Under the pieces are notes generated by a model that had not been told where the DNA came from, ran no database searches, and saw only the letters and a program-made list of their open reading frames with translations. Position numbers and translations under genes: made by a program. This document shows positions 35,739 through 48,100 of a DNA stretch of 64,000 nucleotides, piece after piece (within the stretch, counting starts at the first letter, position 1; the number at the start of each line of letters is the position of its first letter). The stretch lies in NCBI RefSeq assembly GCF_020283565.1, contig NC_060065.1:50828409-50892408 (forward strand). The letters run 5' to 3'. This stretch comes from Trifolium pratense (taxonomy: Eukaryota; Streptophyta; Magnoliopsida; Fabales; Fabaceae).

Positions 35739-37109
35739 ATGCACGTCCACATGAAAGCTGAGTTAAAAGCAGCATCAATTTCCTTCCAAAACCAAACACT
35801 CTTCAACACACACCAAACCACTCCTCCTCTACCTGAACCAGAAGCACTTAAAGGTTGTCTAGGAAGCTTAGATGGAGCATGTATTGAAAAGCTTTTACTT
35901 CATTGTGCAAGTGCTTTAGAAAGCAATGACATAACCTTAGCTCAACAAGTTATGTGGGTCTTAAACAACGTTGCTTCACCCTTAGGTGACACAAATCAAA
36001 GACTTACTTCATGGTTCCTTAGAGCATTAATCTCTAGAGCTTCAAGAATTTGTCCTGTTTCAATGAATTTCAAAGGAAGTAACATAATTCAAAGAAGATT
36101 GATGTCGGTTACCGAACTCGCCGGGTATGTTGATTTAATTCCTTGGCATAGGTTTGGATTTTGTGCTTCAAATAATGAAATTTTCAAAGCAATTAAAGGA
36201 TTTAAAAGGGTACATATTTTAGATTTTAGCATAACACCTTGTATGCAATGGCCTACTTTTATAGATTCTTTGGCTAAATTACAAGAAGGTCCTCCTTCAC
36301 TTAGAATCACAGTTCCATTTTTTAGGCCAATGGTTCCTCCTTTGGTCAATATCTCAATACATGAAGTTGGTCAACGTTTAGGTAATTTTGCAAAGTTTAA
36401 GGATGTCCCTTTTGAATTTAATGTTATTGGAGATAATGTTTCATTGACTTCTGAAGAATTGAGCAATATTGAATCAACAAATTTTCATTTTGAATCAATG
36501 TTGAATCTCTTGAATCCTAACATGTTAAGTCTTAGGGAAGATGAAGCTTTGGTTATAAATTGTCAAAATTGGCTACGATATTTGTCCGATGATCGAAAAA
36601 GTCAAAATATTTCGATTCGAGATGCTTTTATAAATTTAGTTAAAGGACTTAACCCTCAAATTGTGCTATTGGTTGATGAGGATTGTGATCTTAGTTCATC
36701 AAGTTTAACATCAAGAATTACAGCTTCTTTTAACCATTTATGGATACCCTTTGATGCATTAGACACTTTTTTACCAAAAGATAGTTGTCAAAGGACAGAG
36801 TTTGAATCTGACATAGGACAAAAAATTGAGAACATTATAAGCTATGAAGGGAATCAAAGAATTGAGAGATTGGAATCAGCGTTGCAAATGTCACAAAGAA
36901 TGAAAAATGCTGGTTACTTTAGTGTTCCATTTTGTGATGAAACTATTTTGGAAGTTAAGGGTTTGCTTGATGAACATGCTAGTGGATGGGGAATGAAAAA
37001 GGATGAAAGCATGTTGGTTCTTACATGGAAAGGAAATAGTTGTGTGTACGCGACCGCTTGGGTCCCTAACGAAATTAGGGATCATATCGGTTTGAATGCA
37101 CATGTGTAG
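35739..37109 (+). CDS. GRAS transcription factor, SCL32-type
   Basis: A single-exon frame of 456 residues (ATG 35739; a second in-frame ATG at 35751 is possible). After a short variable N-terminus the GRAS domain starts near residue 48 with IEKLLLHCASALESND and MWVLNNVASPLGDTNQRL. It continues with ELAGYVDLIPWHRFGF, the VHIID-equivalent VHILDFSITPCMQWPTFID, the PFYRE-like region, and a C-terminal SAW region (GWGMKKDESMLVLTWKGNS). These features match SCARECROW-LIKE 32 and, more distantly, SHORT-ROOT. GRAS proteins act as nuclear co-regulators in development. A 48-bp repeat lies directly after the stop. Confidence 0.93.
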   Translation: MHVHMKAELKAASISFQNQTLFNTHQTTPPLPEPEALKGCLGSLDGACIEKLLLHCASALESNDITLAQQVMWVLNNVASPLGDTNQRLTSWFLRALISRASRICPVSMNFKGSNIIQRRLMSVTELAGYVDLIPWHRFGFCASNNEIFKAIKGFKRVHILDFSITPCMQWPTFIDSLAKLQEGPPSLRITVPFFRPMVPPLVNISIHEVGQRLGNFAKFKDVPFEFNVIGDNVSLTSEELSNIESTNFHFESMLNLLNPNMLSLREDEALVINCQNWLRYLSDDRKSQNISIRDAFINLVKGLNPQIVLLVDEDCDLSSSSLTSRITASFNHLWIPFDALDTFLPKDSCQRTEFESDIGQKIENIISYEGNQRIERLESALQMSQRMKNAGYFSVPFCDETILEVKGLLDEHASGWGMKKDESMLVLTWKGNSCVYATAWVPNEIRDHIGLNAHV

Positions 37110-37240
37110 ACCTGAAGTGTCTAATCCAGACATTTCATGCAGTCTTGTAGTCAGTAAACCTGAATTGTCCGATCTAGACCTTTCATGCAGTCTTGTAGTC
37201 AGTAGACCTAAATTGGCTTATCTAGACATTTCATATTTTA
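37109..37240 (+). repeat. 48-bp tandem repeat in the GRAS 3' UTR
   Basis: TTCATGCAGTCTTGTAGTCA recurs 48 bp apart (from 37134 and 37182), each after a CTAGAC/CCAGAC block. A third partial copy ends near 37230. The array begins at the stop codon of the GRAS gene. Confidence 0.8.
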
Positions 37241-39061
37241 ACCTTAGTTGAGTCATTCGAACAAATCAGACTTGCTTACTGCGCGACTGTAATTGTATGA
37301 CGGTAGAGAATCCAAATCCCTTAAGAGACAATTTTGAGATATGGGCTTCTATGGAAAACGGCTATGCATTTATGATGAGAATTATTTCTTTGTGGTAAAT
37401 GTGTGAAGAACCTCTGCAAATTGAAGGGTCACATGAAAGGCAAAAAGGAAAATAAAGAAGTGTGTACGTTGTCCTTTGTATGAGACAAAGTTGTCTCTTA
37501 TAGCAATGTTTTTCTCTTTTATGCAGCTTTAGTTTTGTTTCTATTCACACCTCTATAAGTGGTTGTAAGAAAATATCGTTATGTATTGCTCAGTTCTAAT
37601 AATATAACTTTTAAGATTAGCTTTTAATAGATTGTATATGCTGCTTCAAAAAAAAAGATTGTATATGAATTTTCATGTAAGGTTTTATGAAAAATATGTC
37701 CTATTTTGACCCCTCTACCAAATGAAAAATAAACATGTTAGATCAATCATTGATCCTACATTCCCATAACTAATTTTGATACTCTTCAGCAACCAAAACT
37801 CTTATAACCTATGTAACCAAAAAAAACTCTTATAACCTATCAACCAATTGATATATTATTGCAAAACATAATGCCTATTCGATGCGTGTTTGGTTATACA
37901 GTGACAAAAATTAATTTAAATGAATTATTTTTTAAAAATAATTTCGATTAAAAATGAGTTGATTGAAAAGTGATTTCTCTATACAAAAAAGTGATTTCTA
38001 TTTGAATACATCTATGTAAAACTAGATTGAACAATGAACTCAAAGCTAAAATCAATTGTAGAAGCTAAAAGCTATATGTATATTCTATTTTTAATTTTTT
38101 TTTTGATGAAATCAGTTATATAAGAGAATAAAAAATAATGTTATAATAAATAATAAAAGTAACTTTTTTTTTTAAACTACAAAGTTATAATTTACCATAT
38201 ATATATTTATATTTGTGTGTGTGTGTGTTTGATTCTACTGTGATAAAAATTGATTTTCAACTAATATATTTTGTAAAATTGATTTTGACAAAGTAAATTG
38301 AAGGTAAAATAATCTATATTTACAAACATTAATTAATATATAAAAATTGGTTGAACAATAAATTCAAATCCAAAAATCAGTTCTAAAATGAAAAGCTCCA
38401 AATTCTTCTCTTTTTTTTTAAGCAAAAAAAAAATAATTAATAATTGTTATAATATTAATATTTTTTCTCTTTCATCAGAACTAAAACTATGATCTTTTAA
38501 ATCTATAACTCCTTTAGTTACTCATCCACCATCTCTCCCTCCAAATTCTAGCTTTAACTTCAAATCAATTATTCTAAACACAACCATATATAAGTCAAAC
38601 ATACCTCTAAAAATAATTTTGTATTCTCCAAAATGTGAAACCATACATATATTTTCATTTTTACTATTTTGAAATACGTACCATAAAACTAAACACATTT
38701 TATTCTTTAAGTAGTTCTAATATTTTTGATTGATTGTTACAGTCTTATTTATAAGATTCGTGTACATATAAAAATGGACCACTGAAAATTTTTAAATTCA
38801 ATGAGTAGTCATATTCAATATGAATATGTACTATAGATGAAAGGTCCAAACAACAATTATATTTTGGTTTTTGGTGTATATAATTGTTGATAATGATAAG
38901 TCATAGATTATAGCATGTATATACCAGATTCATATACCCATTATTCATTCCAGTAAAAGGGTCCATACTACAGAGGTCCCTACTCTTGTGAATTTTTTGT
39001 TTTGTTTAATTTTCAAGATAAGACAATTAATTTTAGCATTGAAAAAAAAAATATAAAAAAA
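37241..39061. other. AT-rich intergenic region
   Basis: It holds GRAS 3' flank, a (TG)n run near 38213-38228 and related ATTGATTTT-type dispersed pieces. No gene is recognised. Confidence 0.5.
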
Positions 39062-39149
39062 TCCGACCTACCGGATTCGAACCAGTGACCTAAGGATATC
39101 TGAGGTTTCCCACTACAGTCCTCCGCTCTACCAACTGAGCTAAGGTCGG
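39062..39149 (-). tRNA. tRNA-Tyr(GTA) with intron
   Basis: The minus strand shows acceptor CCGACCT/AGGTCGG, box A TAGCTCAGTTGG, anticodon stem GAGGA/TCCTT with loop containing GTA, and T arm CTGGTTCGAATCCGG. It fits the plant tRNA-Tyr sequence. The 88-nt gene exceeds the 73-nt mature length by a 15-nt intron after position 37, the usual place. All stems pair, so it should be functional. Confidence 0.96.
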
Positions 39150-39499
39150 TTGATGTTAATACTTATCATCTGCAATCTAATAACGTATGCGTAATGAACT
39201 AAGCTTCTTTCTGGTGCATCAATTGTTCTTGTATTTATGAGTTATGACAATAATAATAATAAGGCATTGTTTGGTTGGTTATAATATTGTTAAGCTTTAA
39301 AAAAAACAAGGTTTTGACGCTAGCTAGCTAGAAATAATTAAATAAATTAATGATATAGGAAATTTCTCTCTCTCTTTTTTTTTTTTTTATATAGTAGTTT
39401 AGTGGTTAAATTTGCACATTTTTAACATGGAAAAATATGAAATTCTTAGTACGAACTCGGACCATTATATTTCTGTGCAGTTAATTATCAATTGAGTTG

Positions 39500-39615
39500 T
39501 ATAAAGTAGAGACAATTCTCACCTTACAAGCCAATTTTATAGGGTTGATTAAGACTCAATACTCGATTCTAAAATGCACAACATCTAATTTTTTTATTTT
39601 AAAAATCGAATAATT
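39500..39615. repeat. Fragment of the TRIM/LTR-like family
   Basis: CTCACCTTACAAGCCAATTT and the following GGGTTGATTAAGACTCAA resemble blocks in the copy at 12020-12330. It is only a fragment, with no primer-binding site. Confidence 0.4.
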
Positions 39616-39965
39616 TCAACCAAACAGAAAGTTTAAGTTTCATGCGCAGCTTGCAATCATTGCATTTACAAAAAGAACACACAACATTGACAAGTATGAA
39701 ATTTGAGAAAAAAAGTATTAACACCAGGTACTTCTTTAGATAATACAAAAAGAACAAGCTAGAGTTGATGGATAATCATATAATGAACATAATAATGACA
39801 TTCATGAAGAATCAAAGTTCGTAAATCATTTAACTTTGCACGCATTTTACTAGATCCACCATATCCCTAACCTCGAACATTTTGAATGTTAGGATTATGA
39901 TGAGACAATGTTGTATAAACTCATTGCTTAATAGCGAATTATATGTTATTTTGCGCATGTACCAT

Positions 39966-40997
39966 TAGAGCTGTCAAAATGGGCTAGCCCGAATGGGCCG
40001 GCCCGCCAAGCCCGATTTTTTCCCGGGCTCGGGCCTTGAAAATCCTAGCCCGAATTATTTCCGGGCTTTTTAGCCCGGCCCGACAAAGCCCGATTAAAAT
40101 ATGGGCTAGCCCGAATGGGCCGCGGGCGGCCCGCAAGCCCGAAAAAATTAAAAATAAAATAAAATATAAATATAAATATAAATAATTTGTTTCGGATGAT
40201 TTGAAATTAGTTTATAATATAAATTATAAAATATCATCCGCTACTTAAGTAGCAGGAGTAAAAATAGGGCACCCAAGAAACTCATAGGTAGCGGATGAGT
40301 AAAAATATGACGCGCGAGAAACTCGTACGTAGGGGATGAATAAAAATAGGGCGCGTGAGAAACTCGTAGGTAGCGGATGAGTAATAATATGACGCGCGAG
40401 AAACTCGTAAGTAGCGGATGCGTAAAAATAGGGCGCGAGAAAATCGTAGGTAGTGGATGAGTAAAAATAGGGCGCGCGAGAAACTCGTACATAGTGGATG
40501 AATAAAAATAGGGCGCGTGAGAAACTCGTAGTAGCGGATGAGTAAAAATAGGGCGCGTGAGAAAGTCCTAGGTAGCGGATGAGTAAAAATATGACGCGCG
40601 AGAAACTCGTAAGTAGCGGATCCGTAAAAATAGGGCGCGAGAAACTCGTAGGTAGTGGATGAGTAAAAATAGGGCGCGCGAGAAACTCGTAGATAGGGGA
40701 TGAGTAAAAATACGGCGCGCGCGAATTATATAATATTTATAGCGGATGAGTAAAAAATAAGACGCGCGAGAATTATTAATGCTATTTATATAGTTGAGTT
40801 TGAGCACTAAAAGTAAAAAAAAAAAAAAAAAAGATAAACCGGGCCGCCCGAAAGCCCGACTACCCGTACCGGGCCGGGCTCGGGCACTAATTTTGGTAGC
40901 CCGTTTTTCATCCGGGCTTTTTAGCCCGGCCCGACGAAGCCCGAAGCCCGACCGGGCCGGCCCGAAATTGGCCGGGCCGCCCGTTTTGACAGCTCTA
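39966..40997. mobile_element. 1,032-bp GC-rich fold-back hAT-type element
   Basis: Termini TAGAGCTGTCAAAATGGGC and GCCCGTTTTGACAGCTCTA are flanked by a perfect 8-bp duplication TGTACCAT (39958-39965 and 40998-41005), diagnostic of hAT. Subterminal regions are packed with GGGC/GCCC motifs. The centre carries a minisatellite. No transposase is encoded; open frames across it arise from the repeats. Confidence 0.9.
40240..40730. repeat. About 41-bp minisatellite inside the hAT element
   Basis: Roughly a dozen tandem copies of a unit containing GAGTAAAAATAGGGCGCG, AGAAACTCGTAGGTAGCG and GAT. Copies vary by substitutions and 1-4-bp indels. It is very regular and CpG-rich against an AT-rich background. 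Confidence 0.85.
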
Positions 40998-41005
40998 TGT
41001 ACCAT

Positions 41006-42132
41006 GTCTACAACAACACTTCTTGACAGTATATTCTTATTTTATGAAGCTAAATCACTCTCATCACATGTAGCAGCCACCGAGCATCATTCATTAAACA
41101 AGTCAACACGATACACATTTTGTTTCGTAAAAAAGAAAAACATTTTTTGATTTTTTTTACCAATTCTCATTCATGAGACATGACTCATGAGTGCTAGAAT
41201 TTGTATCCATAAACAAGTCAACGACACACATTGAACCAATTTTTTTTTTTTTTTGGTTAAAACTAATTGAAACATCTTTCTTTCTGACGAAAGACTAACG
41301 TAACATTTATGCAATCATATTCTTGCTCAATTTTCTTTTAACATTATTATTCTATTTAAAATTGGTTTGAATAATGACAAATGATTATTTTTTTGCTTTG
41401 CAAAACTCTTCAACAAGTGAGGGCGGTTCTAGAATAGTAAAATTGCATCTAATGTTATGTTTTCTTAATTCTTGTTTTTATTCAACGTCAGCACTGATAA
41501 AGAATAATAGTATATGTTAGATAAGGTTGATTTTTTTTGGGTCAGATAAGGCTGATTTACAAACCAATTTTTTTTTATTTTGATAAAAAAACGTATTTAT
41601 TTTAAATAATTATATAAAATAGGTATTATAAATCGTAAATTTCATTTAATTCATAATATTTCCTAACTATAAAACATATCGATTTTGTTTTCATAAAATA
41701 ATAATTTTACCATTACTATATAATTATTAAAAATAAATCCAGTCAAAACTTTTGTTAAAATAAATTTGAAGATAATTAAATTTTGCAGTTAACTTGACGA
41801 AGAATATCTATATGAGGAGGGATTCGTTGACTCCAAGAGTAAGTCTCTATTGACTTACTCCGCTTAATAACTCGATATCGGCATTATATTTCTTCAATTC
41901 AACCGTTGAATTCAAAGATCTTATTGAGTAGATCAACTCCACAAATTTTTATAAAAATTCAAAGATCTTATGAGATATTTCCCTTTGTGTGTGAAAGTGA
42001 GAGGACTAAGCAAAATAAAACAACCAGTCAATTATGTAAGCTTGGTATAAAGTCTATATAAATGGACAATCCAATTTGTGTTATCACGAATTCAAAATAA
42101 GCTTAAAGAGAAGGAACAAATATTCAATATCC
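41006..42132. other. Upstream region of the terpene synthase gene
   Basis: AT-rich sequence and the probable promoter. At 41815-41960 there are blocks (CAACCGTTGAATTCAAAGAT) related to dispersed fold-back elements. TATAAAGTCTATATAAAT at 42049-42063 is a candidate TATA region, about 70 bp before the start codon. Confidence 0.45.
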
Positions 42133-45100
42133 ATGCATGCAAATACAATGGCTGTTACTCAAATTAGAGTTAATTCATATCTTACAAACTCACTTTCTAG
42201 TTTCAATTCTTGGAATTTCACTAATAAATCACGGATCTTATCGCTACAAAAATCAAACTCAAGGATTATGATGCATGGTAAATTATCCATCAAGTCCATT
42301 GCTCTCAATGACAAGGTAACTTAAAATAATCTCTCTCTCATTATATATGTCTCTTAATTAATAACGATATGATCTTCTATGCAGGGTTTCAATTTTAATG
42401 ATCCAATATAAAGTGTGTTTAACCATCTGATTTGATTCGTTCTCAATAGCCACGAGATTCTCATCTTATGGTGATCCTTTTATTGACGGATGCTCCTATA
42501 CTATATATACTCGTAGTCTCTGAAGGATGAGAATCAACTATGTATAGCATCTACATCGAGAATTCTAGTAGTGTATAATACATCATTAGTATGATCCTTT
42601 GTAAAAACTACCGGTAATAACGAACTTGCAAAATGAATCTGTTTAGTTAAAAGAATTTTGAATAAATTGTAATAAATAAATTGAATTTAAAGTAATTTAT
42701 ATTTAAATATATACACGAGTTTTTTTTTTTTTGACAAAAAATATATACGTAAATTAAACAATAAATTTGAATGAATTACAAATATATATCATATATAAAT
42801 AAAACTAAAATAGTTTGCAGAAAAGGATTTGAAATCTGTCTTGAAGGATTTGAATGGCAAATATGGAGTATACACCAGTTAAACAATAAATTTGAATGAA
42901 TCACGTTTAAAGTTGTTCTGGACTGGGCCAAGGGCTGGCCCAATCTCTTCTGCCCGACATTTAGGGCACGGCCCAATAAGGGGGGGACTTCCCCGACACG
43001 TCAGCCAATGACGTGTCCTGCTCGACATAACGGATTAGCTCCACGCTAATCACGTGCTCGTCTATCCATGCACGCTGATCCATTCAACCATAGCTTAACA
43101 GCTAAGCAGCACGTTTAGCACGTGCTCCTTTATCCAAGCACACCTGTCATCGAGCCTATCCCTTACCCGCGAATAGCGGAACGGCTCCAACCAAGATAGA
43201 GGCAAACAACGGCCTTCCCCTACGATACAGGGACTATCTTGGCAGTTGAGTCTATTGGGCCGGTTATCCAGGCCCAATAGACCAACCTTTGGCCCAGCGC
43301 TGGGGGCACTATATAAGCTCTCCTATACAGGAGAGCCAGGTATTCTGATTCATTCTCACGATACTTTCTCTCTCTTCTATTGTATCTCTCTTGTTACCTT
43401 TGCTGACTTAGGCATCGGAGCACCTGCAGGTACAAACCCCCCCTTCGGTGTGGAAGCTTGCTCAACGGACCGGCCATCAATCTATTCTGATCACCAGGTA
43501 CGATCAGTGGCGCCGTCTGTGGGGACTGAGTTCCTCCCCTTCTTTAATCTTTCCTAAAGAAACAAAGATCAAAACCGATTCCATTCTTCAACAACTTTCA
43601 CCATGGCTAGTTCATCACAGCAACTCAACACCGATACCGGCGACGAGAACGTGCTCAACGTTCCACCCTCACCGCCGCCGCAGCGTAACACCGTTCTATC
43701 ACCGGTGCGCGACGATACCACCGTAACACGCGGTCCAGAAATCGACTCCCGCGACGGACGGGAAACCTCGCTCTCTTCCGATGAAGAAGACCTCGAGAAC
43801 CTAACCGATCGTCGATTGGGCAAACGCCCGCAGTTGAAACAAGAAGCTCCGGCAAACAACGCCGAACAGCCCGCCGTCTTGGCCAACTCTGAGGTCGCAG
43901 CCTTGATCGCTGCCCTCAAACAAACAACGGAGGCCATGCAGGCTCAAAATCGTCGACTGGACGAGCAGAGCGAAAGAATCGCCGCGCTGGAGAAAAGCCG
44001 GCGTCGCAGAAAGACCAACTCTCCCCCACGGAGACACCAGGCTACTCCTTCCCCTCCTCGACCGGCGGCCGTCAAACATCGACGCCCCGACTTAGAGAGG
44101 GTCGAAGTTACTCCTCGGAAGAGGGACCGTACTCCTCCACATCGCGAGGGTAGGCTCTCCCCGGGCAAGAAAGGGAAGCACGAAGCCCCTCGCCGCCATT
44201 CACCTCAAGGGTTGGCGAACATGGCCAAGCATGGCGCGTCGGGCAGCTACCGTCCTCGCAAATCTCGCAGTCCAACGCCCATGCCCGGCGACTATTCTCC
44301 CCGGTCTTCCGAGGACCATTCTCCTAACGGGAGCGACGAGGGTGATCCCCGATGCCCCCTGACCACAGACATTCTGAGGAAGCGTGTCCCAAAGGGTTTC
44401 GAGAGACCTCCTACGCTCCCCGCGTACGATGGTTTGACCGACCCCGACGATCACATAGCCAATGTCAACGCGAACCTGGATTTCAGGAACATAAGTGGTG
44501 CTATTAGGTGCAGACTGTTCCCAACCACGCTGAGGAAGGGAGCAATGGCATGGTATCAAAGCCTGCCCCCTCAATCCATCCATTCATGGAGGGATCTTAC
44601 TGAACAGTTTTGCAGACACTTCACTGCTTCCCGCAAGCACCCAAAGACCGTGCATGCCTTGGAGGCCATATACCAAGCTGAAGACGAAACTCTCCGCAAC
44701 TTCGTCGAGAGATTCAACAAAGAGGCTGTGCAGGTCGAAACAACCGACGATATGAAGAAGTATTTGCTGCAGAGGGGCCTTCGCCCGGGCAGCGATTTTG
44801 CCAAAGCTGTGGGCATAGAAAAGCCACCCACCTGGGACGACCTCCTCCTAAAAGCTCAAAAGTACATCGACTACGAGGAGGTCCAGGCAGCTGATGTCGC
44901 TCGCCTTGCCCGACCTGGAAGCAGCCACCCTGCCCGCGAGTCCACCCACAGGAACGATGACAGGGGAAGCGACCGGGGACATGATAGAGGCGGCGATCGG
45001 GGCGGCGAGAGGGGCAGAGACAGAAGGAGGGGCGACAGGCGTGAATCTCGTGGCCCTCCAAGCACATTCGCCACATACACCCCCCTCGTCAAATCACGGG

Positions 45101-48100
45101 GAGAAATATTTGCTGAAGTTCACATCTCTGAGTTTAACAGAGCGAATGTGAAACAGCCTAAGCCGACTCCCCTGAAGCCCGGCCAAGACAAGAATAGGTA
45201 TTGCAGATACCACAAGAGTTACGGTCACAGGACCGACGATTGCATCCAGCTGAAGGATGCTATCGAAATATTAATAAGAAACGGACAGTTACGAGAGTTC
45301 GTGAAGAGAAACAACGACCCTCGACCAGAGGCCGCGGAGACACGCGCGGTCGAGGAAGTACCTCCCCAACCAGCCGGGAAGAACAACGCCAAGCAGATAG
45401 CTATGAGCGTCTCCCGGCCAGAAGATTTTGCTATCCCCAGCGGTTTTGGGGACACCCATACTAGTCCTACGCTTAGCACGGGGGACTACTTCACAGACTC
45501 ACTCGTCATATCCGGCGGTCACATGGACAAGCACACCGTCGGATCAATAAAAAGAAAATTTGAGGATCTCATCAACACGTCCTCGAATATGAACGCAACA
45601 CTGGACAAGGCGAAGGGGCGATCAATGCCTTTAGCCTTCTATCGAGAAGAGCTGCCCGGCGGGACAGCCAATTTCCAAATTCCCCTCCTCGTCCGGGCAG
45701 ACATGGCCAACATGGACGTTCGTCGGGTCCTCATCGATTCGGGGAGCTCCTGCGACATTATGTACGCCAGTTTGTTCAGGACCTTACAGCTGGACGAGAC
45801 ACACCTCACCCCGTACTTGGGCTCAGACCTCACAGGATTCAATGGAACAACTACTAGGCCTTGGGGTTATGTCGACCTGATCGTCACCTTTGGTTCCGAA
45901 GAGACTGCTAAGTCGATCAGGGTGAAATTCTTGGTCGTGGACTGCCCTTGCCTCTACCAGTGCATCATCGGCAGGACGGCCATAGCAGACCTGGTTGCTG
46001 TCCCTTCTACTGCCCACCTGAAGATGAAGTACTATACTCATAAGGGGCAGGTTGCTACTCTACACGGGGACATTGAAGCTGCAAGAAGATGCTTTGACGC
46101 AGCGTCCAAAGGCAACAATTTCATTGGCAAGGCTCCTGACCCAAAGAAGCAAAAGCCTTCCTCGGAAGCACGAAAGCCATCCCCGGAAGTACCACCAAGT
46201 CTGCCCGGTCCAAGTGTGAGTTCTGTTGATCTTGATAGCCGCACCTCCAAGAAAGAGCATAAGGAGGAGAAAAAGCTGAGGAAGGAGGAGAAGATGGACG
46301 ACGAGGCGAGCAAAGAGCATTATCGCCCCATTCCAGACGGAGACTTCGAGATAGTCCAGTTTGGCGAGGATCCAGAAAAAGGAGTCAAGATTGGGACAGG
46401 GCTCCCCGAGTTGGCGAGGAAGCAGCTGAAAGCTTGCCTTAGAGAAAATGCTGACTTATTCGCATGGCACGCTGCCGACATGCCCGGGCTGGATCCAAAC
46501 ATCGCTTGTCATCAACTTACTGTCGACCCACTTGCTAGTGCCGTAGTGCAACGTAGGCGTAGGCAGTCTCCCGAAAAAGCGGAGGCTGCTGAAAAAGCTG
46601 TAAAAGACCTCCTAGAGGCAAATTTTATTTCTGAAGCCAGATACACTACCTGGTTGTCAAACGTTGTACTAGTTAAAAAATCTAATGGAAAATGGCGCAT
46701 GTGTGTTGACTATACCGATCTCAATAGGGCTTGCCCTAAAGATTCCTATCCTTTACCTTGCATTGATAAATTAGTCGATAATTCTTCTGGCTTTAAATTA
46801 TTGTCTTTTATGGATGCATATTCAGGATACAACCAAATCCCAATGGCTGTGGCCGACAGGGGAAAAACAGCTTTCATGACCGAGTCGGGCAACTATTACT
46901 ACAACGTAATGCCCTTCGGTCTAAAAAACGCTGGTGCTACATACCAGCGGATGATGAACAAAGTATTCCGGGCAGAAATAGGCGACATGCTCGAAGTCTA
47001 CATGGACGACATGATCGTAAAATCCCATGAGGAAATCGACCATACCACCCACTTACGTAAGGTCTTCGAGCAGGCCAGAAAACACAACATGCGATTCAAC
47101 CCAGAAAAGTGCACCTTCGGGGTACGAGCAGGAAAGTTCCTCGGGTTCTACCTAACAGAACGAGGAATCGAAGCCAACCCCGACAAATGTCGTGCCTTTA
47201 CGGAGCTCCCAACTCCGAGCAACAAAAAATCCATACAAACCCTGAACGGAATGCTGACCTCATTATCTCGCTTCGTAGCAAAATCTGCTCAACACGCATT
47301 ACCACTTTTCAAATTACTAAGGAAAGAAGCTGTGTTCGAATGGACGGACGAGTGCGAGCAGGCCCTCCAACATCTTAAGAAGGCCCTGTCCGAACCCCCA
47401 GTCCTCTCACGCCCGGATGTCGAGGAAGTGTTATACATCTACCTCTCCGTCGCATCCGAGGCCGTCAGCGCAGCCCTTGTCCGCGAAACAACGCAAGGAC
47501 AAAAACCAGTGTACTTCACGAGCAAGGCTCTACAGGGGCCCGAACTCAGATATACACAAATCGAAAAGGTGGCCCTCGCCTTGATCAACGCAGCAAGAAG
47601 ACTACGTCACTACTTCCTAGCACACACAATCATAGTACGAACCGACCAACCCATCAAATCATTGCTTGGTCGACCAGACATGGCGGGCAGGATGCTCAAA
47701 TGGTCCCTCGAGCTTTCCGAATTCGACATTCGTTACGAAAGCAGGAAAGCGCTAAAATCACAAGTCCTAGCAGACTTTGTGGCCGAAATGACGAGTCCAG
47801 CCTCCTCGACAAGCGAGGCAGACAAATGGACAATATTCGTCGACGGAGCGTCAAGCTCCACGGGAGCAGGAGCAGGAATTATCCTGGAAAACGAAAATGG
47901 GATCATCATCGAAGTTTCCCTAGCACTATCCTTCCCGACATCAAATAACCAAGCAGAATACGAAGCCTTCCTAGCAGGGCTACGGTTGGCCGAGGACATG
48001 GAGGCAAAAGAAGTAAAAAATTTCACAGATTCACAACTTGTTGCCTCACAAGTATTGGGAGAATATCAAGCCAAAAATGATAATCTTTCTGAATATCTAG

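Noticed and set aside
40240..40730. Regularly spaced repeats reminiscent of a CRISPR array
   Set aside because: Units are directly adjacent with no unique spacers, lie inside a hAT element with an 8-bp duplication, and the DNA is eukaryotic.
40568..41005. 145-aa minus-strand frame in the hAT element
   Set aside because: It is produced by the minisatellite and GC-rich arms and has no transposase motifs.
42375..42420. Possible extra terpene synthase exon after an AG at about 42385
   Set aside because: It meets a stop within nine codons, whereas exon 1 joined directly to 55574 keeps phase and family sequence.
43095..43557. Open frames within the Tat LTR (repeated at 54480-54927)
   Set aside because: They are duplicated because the LTR is duplicated, overlap promoter elements, and lack any protein features.
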